This document shows positions 36,300 through 44,102 of a stretch of DNA of 64,000 nt, piece by piece. Source of the DNA: Catenuloplanes niger (GTDB lineage: Bacteria > Actinomycetota > Actinomycetes > Mycobacteriales > Micromonosporaceae). The DNA is taken from NCBI RefSeq assembly GCF_031458255.1, contig NZ_JAVDYC010000001.1, positions 7,201,001 to 7,265,000 on the forward strand. The letters run 5' to 3'. The translations under genes and the position numbers were made by a program. Numbering within the stretch: the first letter of the stretch is position 1; each line of letters opens with the position of its first letter. Under the pieces are notes generated by a model. It was not told where the DNA came from, searched no databases, and worked only from the letters and a program-made list of their open reading frames with translations.

Positions 36300-37172
36300 T
36301 CAGAGGCGGGTGGCGGCGATGTCGGTGACCAGGATGGCGCGGGCACCGATCTCGTAGAGCTCGTCCATGATGCGGTGCATCTCGGCGCGCTTCACCATGG
36401 CCTGGACCGCGACCCAGCCCTCGCGGTGCAGCGGCGAGACGGTCGGCGACTCGATGCCGGGGGTCAGCGCGGTGGCCTGGTCGAGGAGGTCGGCGCGGAC
36501 GTCGTAGGCGAGCATGACGTAGCGGCGGGCGACCAGGACGCCCTGGAGGCGGCGGAGCAACTGCGCGGTGCCGGGCTTGTCGCCGGCCGCGTCGCCGGCC
36601 GTGGCGGACTCGGCTGCTGAGCGGCTGATCAGGATCGCGGAGGACTTGAGCAGCGGCTCGCCGACCGTGACCAGGCCGGCCTGGCGGAGCGTGGCGCCGG
36701 TCTCGACGACGTCGGCGATGACGTCCGCCACGCCGAGACGGATGGCGTTCTCGACGGCGCCGTCCAGGCGTACCACGGTCGCGGAGAGGGAGTTGGCGGC
36801 CAGGTAGTGGGCGACCACGCCGGGGAAGGCGGTGGCCACCCGGCGGCCGTCGATCTGGGCGACGGACTGCAGCGTCTCCGGGCGCGCGGCGAAGCGGAAC
36901 TGGGCGCCGCCGAACGACAGGTCCATGATCTCCGAGGCCGGTGCGCCGGAGTCGAGGAGCAGGTCGCGGCCGGTGATGCCGAGGTCCAGGTCGCCGCTGC
37001 CGACGTAGACCGCGATGTCGCGCGGGCGCAGGTAGAAGAACTCGACGTCGTTGGCCGGGTCCTGGCAGACCAGGTCGCGGTCGTCACCGCGCTGGCGGTA
37101 GCCCGCCTCGCGCAGCATCTCGATGGCGGGACGGGACAGGGCGCCCTTGTTGGGCACGGCGATGCGCAGCAT
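36300..37172 (-). CDS. hisG: ATP phosphoribosyltransferase, long form
   Basis: First step of histidine synthesis: PRPP plus ATP gives phosphoribosyl-ATP. 290 residues, with the catalytic part (MLRIAVPNKGALS, VGSGDLDLGITG, DVVETGATLRQAGL as the PRPP loop) and the C-terminal regulatory ACT-like domain of the long form (about 215-290), so it should not need HisZ and should be inhibited by histidine. Ala/Asp/Gly-rich insertion near 200-212 is unremarkable. It follows hisE by 49 nt on the same strand. Confidence 0.95.
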   Translation of the reverse strand: MLRIAVPNKGALSRPAIEMLREAGYRQRGDDRDLVCQDPANDVEFFYLRPRDIAVYVGSGDLDLGITGRDLLLDSGAPASEIMDLSFGGAQFRFAARPETLQSVAQIDGRRVATAFPGVVAHYLAANSLSATVVRLDGAVENAIRLGVADVIADVVETGATLRQAGLVTVGEPLLKSSAILISRSAAESATAGDAAGDKPGTAQLLRRLQGVLVARRYVMLAYDVRADLLDQATALTPGIESPTVSPLHREGWVAVQAMVKRAEMHRIMDELYEIGARAILVTDIAATRL

Positions 37173-37221
37173 CAGGACAGACTCCAGGCAGGGAACGAAC
37201 GGGAAGGGGGCGCGACCACCA

Positions 37222-37485
37222 TCAGAGATGTCGGTAGACGTCCTTCAGCTCCAGCCCGCTGGCCAGCATCAGGACCTGTGCCTGGTAGAGCAGCTGGGAG
37301 ATCTCCTCCGCGGCGCGCTCCGGACCCTCGTGCTCGGCGGCCATCCACGCCTCGGCCGCCTCCTCGACGACCTTCTTGCCGATGGCATGGACGCCGCGCT
37401 CGACCGCCGCCACGGTGTGCGAACCCGGGGTCCCGGCCGCCACCTTTGCCTGCAGTTCCGCGAACAGCTCGTCGAAGGTCTTCAC
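37222..37485 (-). CDS. hisE: Phosphoribosyl-ATP pyrophosphohydrolase
   Basis: 87-residue MazG-like all-helical enzyme for the second step of histidine synthesis. It matches the actinobacterial family from [13 protein letters not shown] through [17 protein letters not shown] (metal-binding EExxE) to LLYQAQVLM and the terminal KDVYRHL. GTG start at 37485 gives the family N terminus; the frame stays open upstream. hisE-hisG form an operon divergent from the amino acid transporter. Confidence 0.93.
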   Translation of the reverse strand: MKTFDELFAELQAKVAAGTPGSHTVAAVERGVHAIGKKVVEEAAEAWMAAEHEGPERAAEEISQLLYQAQVLMLASGLELKDVYRHL

Positions 37486-37536
37486 GGGAGACGATTCTCG
37501 CAGCCCCCTTCGGCCCCACCGCATCCGGGCAGCCAA

Positions 37537-37549
37537 TATGCTTCGGACC
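37537..37549 (+). promoter_or_regulatory. -10 box of a probable leaderless promoter
   Basis: TATGCT at 37537-37542 ends 7 nt before the ATG at 37550, with no ribosome site between. This suggests leaderless transcription of the transporter operon. No clear -35 box. Confidence 0.45.
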
Positions 37550-38416
37550 ATGCGTAGAACCTCCGTGCCCGCCGTCGCCCTGCTGCTCGCCACGGTCGCC
37601 GGGGTGGCCGCGTGCGCGCCGGAGGAGTCCGGTGGCGACGCGACACCCGCGGCCTCGGCGGGCCAGAGCTGTGACCCGGCGAGCCTGAAGACGCTGACGG
37701 CCGGGAAGCTGACGATCGGCACCGACCAGCCGGCGTACGAGCCGTGGTTCTCCGACGACAAGCCGGAGAGCGGCGAGGGCTTCGAGTCCGCGGTCGCCTA
37801 CGCGGTCGCCACCGAGCTCGGCTACACCAAGGAGAACGTGGTGTGGACCCGGGTCCGGTTCGACAGCGCGATCGCGCCGGGGCCGAAGACGTTCGACATC
37901 GACATCAACCAGTTCTCGATCACCGAGGAGCGGCGCAAGGCGGTCGACTTCTCCTCGCCGTACTACCTGGTCCGGCAGGCGATCGTGGCGAAGAACTCGT
38001 CGCCGATCGCGGGCGTGACCGACCTGGCCGGGCTGAAGGACGCGAAGCTGGGCGCGCAGGTCGGCACGACCAGCTACCAGGCGATCACCGACCTGGTGAA
38101 GCCGAGCCAGCAGGCGCAGGTGTTCAACAGCAACGACGACGCGAAGCAGGCGCTGGAGAACGGCACGATCGACGGGCTCGTGGTGGACCTGCCGACCGCG
38201 TTCTACATGACCGCGGCCGAGCTCACCGACGCGAAGATCGTCGGCCAGTTCCCGCAGGTGGGCACGCCGGAGGGCTTCGGCATCGTGCTCGACAAGGGTT
38301 CGTCGCTGACCGGCTGCGTGACCCAGGCCGTCGACGCGCTGCGCACCGACGGCACGCTGACCGCGCTGGAGAAGCAGTGGCTCGCCCAGGTGGCGGGCGC
38401 GCCCGAGCTGTCATGA
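37550..38416 (+). CDS. Polar amino acid ABC transporter, substrate-binding lipoprotein
   Basis: 288 residues. The lipoprotein signal ends in GVAAC (Cys 22). The mature part is a family 3 solute-binding protein: [52 protein letters not shown] and QVGTTSY. This resembles glutamate/glutamine/polar amino acid binding proteins, and the ligand cannot be fixed by sight. Its stop overlaps the permease start (ATGA). First gene of a three-gene operon, divergent from hisE. Confidence 0.88.
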   Translation: MRRTSVPAVALLLATVAGVAACAPEESGGDATPAASAGQSCDPASLKTLTAGKLTIGTDQPAYEPWFSDDKPESGEGFESAVAYAVATELGYTKENVVWTRVRFDSAIAPGPKTFDIDINQFSITEERRKAVDFSSPYYLVRQAIVAKNSSPIAGVTDLAGLKDAKLGAQVGTTSYQAITDLVKPSQQAQVFNSNDDAKQALENGTIDGLVVDLPTAFYMTAAELTDAKIVGQFPQVGTPEGFGIVLDKGSSLTGCVTQAVDALRTDGTLTALEKQWLAQVAGAPELS

Positions 38417-39264
38417 CGGCGGAGGTCCACACGCCGAGCGAGATACAGCGGGCGCGCGTCGCCTACCGCCGGAAGCAGTCGATCCGGTCGGTGATCATCA
38501 GTGCGGTCTCCACCGCGGTCGTGGGTGTGCTGGTCGTGGTGCTGGTGACCGGCTCACCGGGCTGGCCGCGCGTGCAGGCGTCGTTCCTCGACCCGGGGGT
38601 GGCGATCGACTCGCTGCCGGCGATCCTGCGCGGGCTGTGGCTGAACGTCCGGTTGCTGGTCGCCTGCGCGATCGGCGCGCTGCTGCTCGGCCTGCTGATC
38701 GCGGTGCTGCGGACCACCAAGGGCGCGGTGCTGTTCCCGCTGCGCGCGCTGGCCACCGCGTACACGTACACGCTGCGCGGCATGCCTTTGATCATCGGGT
38801 TGTACCTGCTGACCTTCGGCGTGCCGGGACTGCGCCTGCAGGGCACGCCGAGCGTGCTGGTGCTGGGCGCGATCGCGCTGATCATCACGTACGCGGGTTA
38901 CCTCGCCGAGGTGTTCCGGGCCGGCATCGAGAGCATCCACCCGAGCCAGTGGTCGGCGGCCCGGTCGCTCGGGCTGACCTACCGGCAGACGATGCGGCAC
39001 GTGGTGCTGCCGCAGGCGGTGCGGCGGGTGGCGCCGCCGCTGCTCAACGACATGGTGGCACTGCAGAAGGACGTGGGTCTGGTGTCGGTGGCCGGGCTGG
39101 TCGACGCGGTGCGGGCCGCGCAGATCGAGACCGCGAACGCGTTCAACTTCACGCCGTACGTGGTCGCGGCCGTGCTGTTCGTGCTGCTGGCGATCCCGCT
39201 GATCGCGGTGACGGACCTGGTGACGCTGCGCGCGGCGCGGCGGCAGAACGCGGGCGGGCGGTGA
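38413..39264 (+). CDS. Polar amino acid ABC transporter, permease
   Basis: 283-residue HisM/GlnP-type permease with about five or six helices. The family signature with the EAA-like loop is AGYLAEVFRAGIESIHPSQWSAARSLGL, here described in parts: GYLAEVFRAGIESI and QWSAARSLGLT. Also TYTLRGMPLIIGLY and NDMVALQKDVGLVSV. A single permease gene implies a homodimeric pore. It overlaps both neighbours by 4 nt. Confidence 0.9.
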   Translation: MTAEVHTPSEIQRARVAYRRKQSIRSVIISAVSTAVVGVLVVVLVTGSPGWPRVQASFLDPGVAIDSLPAILRGLWLNVRLLVACAIGALLLGLLIAVLRTTKGAVLFPLRALATAYTYTLRGMPLIIGLYLLTFGVPGLRLQGTPSVLVLGAIALIITYAGYLAEVFRAGIESIHPSQWSAARSLGLTYRQTMRHVVLPQAVRRVAPPLLNDMVALQKDVGLVSVAGLVDAVRAAQIETANAFNFTPYVVAAVLFVLLAIPLIAVTDLVTLRAARRQNAGGR

Positions 39265-39266
39265 CG

Positions 39267-40598
39267 ATGGCACGCGACGACGGCGACGAGCTGAGCTTCG
39301 GCGAGCAGCTGGAGCGGGACCGGCTCGACCAGACCCCGGAGCGCACCGACGAGACCCGGGTGGCGGACTTCGACGCGGCCCGGCAGCGACGCGAGCGGGC
39401 CCGGGAGCGGGCGTTGCGCCGATCGACCGGCGCGTTCCCGGCCGTGCCGGACAACCCGCCGGAGCCGTCCGAGGGTACGGACGGGAGCCTCTACGACGCG
39501 CCCACGCCGAACAGCCGGGGCCGGCGCCGCAGCGAGCGCCAGGGTGACGAGACGGAGTCCCCGTCCGGCGGGTACGCCCGGTTCGCGACGCGCGACGAGG
39601 GTTCATCGGTTGCCTCCGGCCAGGACGGTGCCGACCCGTACCGTCGCATGCCCGTCGAGGAGAGCACCGCGGAACGGGACACGCGGCTGGTGGACGAGCG
39701 GCCGCGCCGGTCGCGGCATGCGGCGGAGCCGGGTGACGAGCCGTCGGCGCGGCGCGGCCGGCGCGTGCGGGACGACGTGAGCGACACCGCGGCCGGGCTG
39801 GTCCAGGCGATCCGGACGGCGGGCCAGGAGGCGGACTACGTGCCGGTGCCGACACAGCCGGCGCTGTCCTGCTCGGGACTGCGCAAGTCGTTCCGCGGCG
39901 GCCTGGTGTTGCAGGACCTCGACCTGGACGTGGCCGAGCACGAGGTGGTGGTGCTGATCGGCGCGTCCGGCTCCGGCAAGTCGACGCTGCTGCGCTGCAT
40001 CAACCTGCTCGAGGAGATCGACGACGGCACGATCCTGCTGGACGGCGAGCACATCACCGATCCCCGGACCAACCCGGACACCGTACGCCGGAAGATCGGC
40101 ATGGTGTTCCAGTCCTACAACCTGTTCCCGCACATGACCGTGCTGCAGAACATCACGCTCGCGCCGGAACGCGTGCACCGGCGCCGCCGCGCCGAGGTGG
40201 AGGCGGAGGCGCGCACCTGGCTGGAGCGCGTCGGCCTGGGCGACAAGGCGCGGGAGTACCCGGACCGGCTCTCCGGCGGTCAGCAGCAACGCGTCGCGAT
40301 CGTCCGCGCGCTGGTCAACTCGCCGCGGCTGCTGCTGCTCGACGAGGTCACGTCCGCGCTCGACCCGGAGCTGGTCGGCGAGGTCCTCACGATGATCAAG
40401 GACCTGAAGACCGAGGGCATGACGATGATCCTGGCCACGCACGAGATGGCGTTCGCCCGGCAGGTCGCGGACCGGGTGTGCTTCCTGGACGGCGGCCGGA
40501 TCCTCGAACAGGGCCCGCCGGAGCAGGTCTTCGGCGCCCCCCAGCACCCCCGCACCCGCCAGTTCCTCCGCCGGATCATCGAGGCCGGACGCCTCTAG
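39267..40598 (+). CDS. Polar amino acid ABC transporter ATPase with long disordered N-terminal extension
   Basis: 443 residues. The C-terminal ~245 residues (198-443) are a complete GlnQ-type ATPase: GASGSGKST, FQSYNLFPHMTVLQN, LSGGQQQR, LLLLDEVTSALDPE and ATHEMAFARQVAD. Residues 1-195 are polar, charged and low-complexity (many Arg, Glu, Asp, Ser, Pro; for example RQRRERARERALRRS), predicted disordered, with no domain I recognise. Usual family length is about 240-260. The GTG at 39261 overlapping the permease stop, or ATG 39267, both sit at the coupled junction, so the extension is probably translated. A start at M128 is possible but leaves a long untranslated gap. Confidence 0.88.
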   Translation: MARDDGDELSFGEQLERDRLDQTPERTDETRVADFDAARQRRERARERALRRSTGAFPAVPDNPPEPSEGTDGSLYDAPTPNSRGRRRSERQGDETESPSGGYARFATRDEGSSVASGQDGADPYRRMPVEESTAERDTRLVDERPRRSRHAAEPGDEPSARRGRRVRDDVSDTAAGLVQAIRTAGQEADYVPVPTQPALSCSGLRKSFRGGLVLQDLDLDVAEHEVVVLIGASGSGKSTLLRCINLLEEIDDGTILLDGEHITDPRTNPDTVRRKIGMVFQSYNLFPHMTVLQNITLAPERVHRRRRAEVEAEARTWLERVGLGDKAREYPDRLSGGQQQRVAIVRALVNSPRLLLLDEVTSALDPELVGEVLTMIKDLKTEGMTMILATHEMAFARQVADRVCFLDGGRILEQGPPEQVFGAPQHPRTRQFLRRIIEAGRL

Positions 40599-40626
40599 GG
40601 ACCGGCGGAGCCGGCAGGCCCCGGGA

Positions 40627-40669
40627 CCGGTCCGCGCGCGACGGCCGGTGACCGCCGCACGCGGACCGG
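40627..40669. terminator. Convergent terminator hairpin
   Basis: Perfect 10-bp arms CCGGTCCGCG (40627-40636) and CGCGGACCGG (40660-40669) around a GC-rich loop, between the ABC ATPase gene and the convergent lipoprotein gene. Confidence 0.6.
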
Positions 40670-40670
40670 C

Positions 40671-41561
40671 TCAGCGGGGCTCGGCGTACGAGCCGTTGCA
40701 GAACGTCGACGGGCCCGGGCCGTTGTTCCTCTTCTCCTCCTCGCCGTCGATGGTGATGTCGCACGTCACGATCGGCAGTGTGGTGAAGGAGGCGGGGGCG
40801 GAGGCGGAGGCGTCCAGGGTGATCGACATCGGCTGGCCGAACGCGGGGAACAGGATCTTTCTCGTCCAGGGCAGGTCGACCTTCTCCTCCACCACCTCGA
40901 CGGCGATCGGGTCGACGTAGCCGATGGTCGCCTGCTCGGTGTTCGTGCCGTTGACGGACAGCACCATCTCGTGCGGCTTGCCGGTCGCGACCCGGCCGAC
41001 GTCGGGCATCCGCTCCAGCGCCCGGCCGGCCAGCGTGGCCGTCGCCGCGCGCGGGTCGAAGCCGGTGTCGTCGTGCATGCGGCCGACGCGCATGCCGAAG
41101 ATCAGCGAGCCCCGGCGGACGAACAGCTGCGGGTCGGTGCCGCTGACGGTGAACCAGCTCTGGTCCGCGCCCGGGACGTGGTTCTCGGCGATCGGGGCGG
41201 TGTCCTGCTGGTGCAGCAGCCACTGGAAGTACAGGTCCGCCGACACCGGGTCCGGCTGCAGGTTGAGCCAGAAGAAGTGGCTGCCCAGCGCGTGGCACCG
41301 GACGGCGTTCGGGCTGACGTCCGGAGCCTTCTCACGCGTCTCCCAGCGCAGCACGTCGACGCCCTCGGCCAGGAAGTCGTCCGGCGTCAGCACGTCGCAC
41401 ATCGCCTCGGTGAGCGTGCCGTCGACGGGCTGCGGCCAGGCCGTCGGAGTGGTCCCCGCCGCGCCGCCGCCGTCGCCGCCACCGGTGCCGCCGCAGGCGG
41501 TCAGGCACAGCGCCGCGGCGAGCGCGGCGATCAGCCGCCGTGGTCGATCGGACGTGCTCAT
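40671..41561 (-). CDS. Putative secreted lipoprotein, unknown family
   Basis: 296 residues with a signal peptide and lipobox LCLTAC (Cys 22), a Gly/Thr linker, then a domain starting MCDVLTPDDFL with a Cys paired to VRCHALG. This opening loosely recalls DUF3558-type lipoproteins of actinomycetes, and I would not assign it firmly. Later Cys residues occur in VTCDITID and TFCNGSYAEP near the end. GGGAGAA lies just before ATG 41561; the frame is open 46 codons further but without features. Confidence 0.65.
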   Translation of the reverse strand: MSTSDRPRRLIAALAAALCLTACGGTGGGDGGGAAGTTPTAWPQPVDGTLTEAMCDVLTPDDFLAEGVDVLRWETREKAPDVSPNAVRCHALGSHFFWLNLQPDPVSADLYFQWLLHQQDTAPIAENHVPGADQSWFTVSGTDPQLFVRRGSLIFGMRVGRMHDDTGFDPRAATATLAGRALERMPDVGRVATGKPHEMVLSVNGTNTEQATIGYVDPIAVEVVEEKVDLPWTRKILFPAFGQPMSITLDASASAPASFTTLPIVTCDITIDGEEEKRNNGPGPSTFCNGSYAEPR

Positions 41562-41709
41562 GGTTCTCCCTCGCCGGTCGTGCGGAACGGTCCCGACAAG
41601 CAAAGGCCATCGTGGACCCGGACCGGCGCGTTCCCGGACCAGATCGGACGACCCGGCACGTTCCGCCTGCTCAGCGCGCGTCGTGCCGGAGCCCGGCACC
41701 GGAGCGGCC

Positions 41710-41747
41710 CGGACGGTCCGGACGGTCCGGACGGTCCGGAGGGTCCT
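41710..41747. repeat. 9-bp tandem repeat, four copies
   Basis: CGGACGGTC is repeated three times and then CGGAGGGTC, within the intergenic region between the lipoprotein promoter and the TetR 3' end. Confidence 0.85.
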
Positions 41748-41756
41748 TGCGGAGGA

Positions 41757-42332
41757 TCAGTGCGGAGCGAAGCGGTCGATCAGCAGGGCCAGCCGCCGGG
41801 CGTGGCGGTCCCGGGGCAGCCGGCCGCCGCGGGTCAGCGCCACCAGCCCGTGCAGTCCGGCCCAGAGCACCTCGGTCCGGACGTCGAGGTCGTCGTCGTC
41901 GCCGGCCGCCCGCACGGCCTCGCGCAGCTCGCCGAACGCGTCCCGGAGCGCGGCCGGCGCGTCCGGCCCGCCGAACGTCAGCTCGGCCGTCTCGGTGAAC
42001 ATCGCCTCGTACAGCGTCGGCCGCGTCTCGGCGAACCGTGCGTACGCCTCCGCGGTCGCGGCCAGCGCGGCGCGCGGGCCGGCCGCCGCGGTCCGGGCGG
42101 CCCGCAGCTCGGCGGCCAACTCGGCGAAGCCCTCGACCGCGACCGCCGCCATGATCGCGCCCTTGCCGCGGAAGTGGCTGTAGAGGACCGGCTGGCTGTA
42201 CTCGATCCGGTCGGCGAGCCGGCGCGTGGTGACGGCGTCCCAGCCCTCGGCCTCGGCGAGTTCCCGGGCGACGCCGATGATCAGTCGCTCCCGGTCCACG
42301 CGTTCGCGTTCCCGGCGCTCTCGGATTGACAT
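41757..42332 (-). CDS. TetR-family repressor
   Basis: 191 residues. N-terminal helix-turn-helix (about 12-58: RERLIIGVARELAEAEGW, TTRRLADRI, QPVLYSHFRGKGAI) and an all-helical ligand domain with Trp in LWAGLHGLVAL. Divergent from the DUF4267 gene across an 86-nt gap holding two copies of the same palindrome in opposite orientation, so it almost certainly represses both itself and that gene. Ligand unknown. Confidence 0.9.
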   Translation of the reverse strand: MSIRERRERERVDRERLIIGVARELAEAEGWDAVTTRRLADRIEYSQPVLYSHFRGKGAIMAAVAVEGFAELAAELRAARTAAAGPRAALAATAEAYARFAETRPTLYEAMFTETAELTFGGPDAPAALRDAFGELREAVRAAGDDDDLDVRTEVLWAGLHGLVALTRGGRLPRDRHARRLALLIDRFAPH

Positions 42333-42342
42333 GACAGAAATC

Positions 42343-42355
42343 CTAGCAGCGCTAG
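42343..42355. promoter_or_regulatory. TetR operator, copy 1
   Basis: CTAGCAGCGCTAG: palindrome CTAGC-N3-GCTAG, 11 nt upstream of the TetR start. Copy 2 at 42394 is its exact reverse complement. Confidence 0.75.
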
Positions 42356-42393
42356 CCGTTCGGTGGCGCGAGGTGTTAGCGTCGCTCTCACAT

Positions 42394-42406
42394 CTAGCGC
42401 TGCTAG
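42394..42406. promoter_or_regulatory. TetR operator, copy 2
   Basis: CTAGCGCTGCTAG, exact reverse complement of copy 1 and itself CTAGC-N3-GCTAG. It ends just before the AAGGAG ribosome site of the DUF4267 gene, so binding would block transcription or early elongation. Confidence 0.75.
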
Positions 42407-42418
42407 CAAGGAGTCGTC

Positions 42419-42790
42419 ATGCTCACCGTGGTCGCCTACGGCCTCGCCGTCCTGCTCAACGTCTTCATCATCGTGATCGGCGTCCGGTTCCTGGCCGCGC
42501 CGGTGGCGGCCGCGGCCGGCTACGGCGTGCCCGCGGACCCGCGGGCGGCCGGCGCCTACCTGTCGGTCAAGGGCGTCCGCGACATCACCGTCGGCCTGAT
42601 CGGCCTGGCCCTCCTGACGTTCGCGGGCGCGCCGGCCGCGGCCTGGTTCATGCTGGTCGTCGTGCTGGTGCCGCTCGGCGACACGCTCATCGTCCTGCGT
42701 CACGGCGGCACCCGCGCCACCGCCTTCGGCGTCCACCTCAGCACCGCGGTCATCGTGGCGATCAGCGCGTCACTGCTGTTCACCCAGTGA
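42419..42790 (+). CDS. DUF4267-like four-helix membrane protein
   Basis: 123 residues, four hydrophobic helices (about 5-25, 45-65, 68-88 and 98-118). The loop ADPRAAGAYLSVKGVRDI is typical of DUF4267 small membrane proteins, often next to TetR regulators. Function unknown. AAGGAG lies 5 nt before ATG. Controlled by the divergent TetR through two palindromic sites. Confidence 0.78.
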   Translation: MLTVVAYGLAVLLNVFIIVIGVRFLAAPVAAAAGYGVPADPRAAGAYLSVKGVRDITVGLIGLALLTFAGAPAAAWFMLVVVLVPLGDTLIVLRHGGTRATAFGVHLSTAVIVAISASLLFTQ

Positions 42791-42890
42791 CGCGGCGCGT
42801 GCGCCTCACACGCGGCGCGTGCGCCTCACACGCGGCGCGTGCGCCTCACACGCGGCGCGTGCGCCTCACACTCGGCGCGTGCGCCTCACC
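42791..42890. repeat. 20-bp tandem repeat, five copies
   Basis: Units CGCGGCGCGTGCGCCTCACA start at 42791, 42811, 42831 and 42851 (identical); the fifth, at 42871, differs at two positions. The array begins at the base after the DUF4267 stop. Each unit contains the hyphenated palindrome GGCGC-GT-GCGCC, so it could form serial hairpins between two convergent genes. The TCA in the last unit provides the stop codon of the reverse DUF4262 gene. Confidence 0.95.
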
Positions 42891-43401
42891 GGTACGGCGC
42901 GTCCGCCCCGGGGAGCCACAGGCTCGGCTGGGAGTCGCGGCAGCCCGCGCCCGCGCCCGGCTCCCATGGGAAGCGGCCCGCGCCGTCCGGCCAGACGATC
43001 TGCGTGATCGGCACCGGCGTTCCCCGGTAGAAGCCGAGGCCCGCGTCGAAGAGGCCGCGGCACCGGTCCGGCCGGGCCGCGCGGACGACCACGTCGTACC
43101 CGGTCAGGACGTCGTCCCGGCGTTCGCCGTCGAGCAGGGTGTCGCCGTCGCGGAGCAGGTTGCCGACCAGGTCGGCGATCCGCGTCCCGAGCCGGGCGGG
43201 CAGCCCGAACACGCAGATCTCGGTGGCGCGGAACGTGTGCCACAGCCCGGTGGAGTAGGCCGGGCCCCCGGTGACGGCGGTGACCGTCCAGCCGTACCGG
43301 CGGATCCTGGCGGCCGTCGTGCGGTCCCGGGTGTCCCAGGCGTCCTCGGGATATCCGGGCGGGGCGGCGCACAGCAGGCAGCGACAGGATTGATCATCCA
43401 C
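42886..43401 (-). CDS. DUF4262 protein
   Basis: 171 residues matching DUF4262: an N-terminal Cys cluster (CRCLLCAAPPG), TVTAVTGGPAYSTGLWHTF and EICVFGLPARLG, then GFYRGTPVPITQIVWPD. Function of the family is unknown. Its 3' end runs into the 20-bp repeat array, and the stop codon lies in the last repeat unit, so the C terminus (GADAPYR) may be recently altered. Confidence 0.85.
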   Translation of the reverse strand: MDDQSCRCLLCAAPPGYPEDAWDTRDRTTAARIRRYGWTVTAVTGGPAYSTGLWHTFRATEICVFGLPARLGTRIADLVGNLLRDGDTLLDGERRDDVLTGYDVVVRAARPDRCRGLFDAGLGFYRGTPVPITQIVWPDGAGRFPWEPGAGAGCRDSQPSLWLPGADAPYR

Positions 43402-43468
43402 GCGGTGAGGGTAGCGGCGGCGTACCCCTGACAGGTTCGTGGCTCTGGGCTTTTGTCACACTCGGGGC

Positions 43469-43924
43469 ATGAGCGAGACCGAGGTCGTGCGGCTGCGTCC
43501 GCAGCGGGTGCGTGTCGTCTGCTATGTGACGGCGGTGGCGGTGGTGGTCGTGTTCACGCTGGTCGGGCTCGGCCTGTCCGGGCGGCTCAACGACGAGACG
43601 GACGCGGTCTTCCAGCTCGGCGACCAGATCGCGATGATCGGGCTCGGCGTGCTGGCGGCGGCCGGCGTGCTGCTGTTCACCCGGCCGCGGGTCGAGGCGG
43701 ACGCGAAGGGCATCCGGGTGCGGAACCTGCTCGGCGGCTACGAGCTGCCGTGGGACGTGGTCCGGCGGATCCGGTTCGACCAGCACTCGCCGTGGGCGTT
43801 CCTGGAGCTGGCGGACGACGAGTCGGTGGCGGTGCTGGCGCTGCAGGCGGCCGACCGGGAGTACGCGGTGCAGGGCGTCCGGGCGCTGCGCGCGCTGCAC
43901 GCGAAGGCCACCACCCCGGCCTGA
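43469..43924 (+). CDS. Membrane-anchored PH-like domain protein
   Basis: 151 residues: two membrane helices (about 17-37 and 53-72) followed by a cytosolic PH-like domain (about 73-148; RPRVEADAKGIRVRNLLGGYELPWDVVRRIRF), the layout of actinobacterial bPH_6-type proteins. Function unknown. ATG 43469 is chosen as the family-like start; ribosome site is weak. Confidence 0.78.
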   Translation: MSETEVVRLRPQRVRVVCYVTAVAVVVVFTLVGLGLSGRLNDETDAVFQLGDQIAMIGLGVLAAAGVLLFTRPRVEADAKGIRVRNLLGGYELPWDVVRRIRFDQHSPWAFLELADDESVAVLALQAADREYAVQGVRALRALHAKATTPA

Positions 43925-44004
43925 CCTTTTTCAGGTACCCGCTTCCGGCGTGGTCGCGGTCCGCACGCTCCCGCGGGCACCGGTCGGCCGCGGGCGGCCT
44001 CCCT

Positions 44005-44060
44005 GTCTGTTCCGCGGGTGGTCACCAGAAGAGTCTGTTCCGCGGGTGGTCACCAGAAGA
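44005..44060. repeat. Perfect 28-bp tandem duplication
   Basis: 44005-44032 and 44033-44060 are identical (core GGGTGGTCACCAGAAGA). Located between the PH-domain gene and the convergent terminator. Confidence 0.95.
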
Positions 44061-44067
44061 TCAAAGG

Positions 44068-44098
44068 CCGTGGGCCCGGTCCGGGACCGGGCCCACGG
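44068..44098. terminator. Bidirectional terminator hairpin
   Basis: 14-15 bp perfect stem (44068-44082 with 44084-44098). Read on the reverse strand it is followed by a short T-rich run, so it suits the subtilase gene ending at 44103 best. Confidence 0.8.
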
Positions 44099-44102
44099 GT
44101 GA

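Noticed and set aside
42791-42890. CRISPR array
   Set aside because: Units are head-to-tail with no spacers and no cas genes are present.
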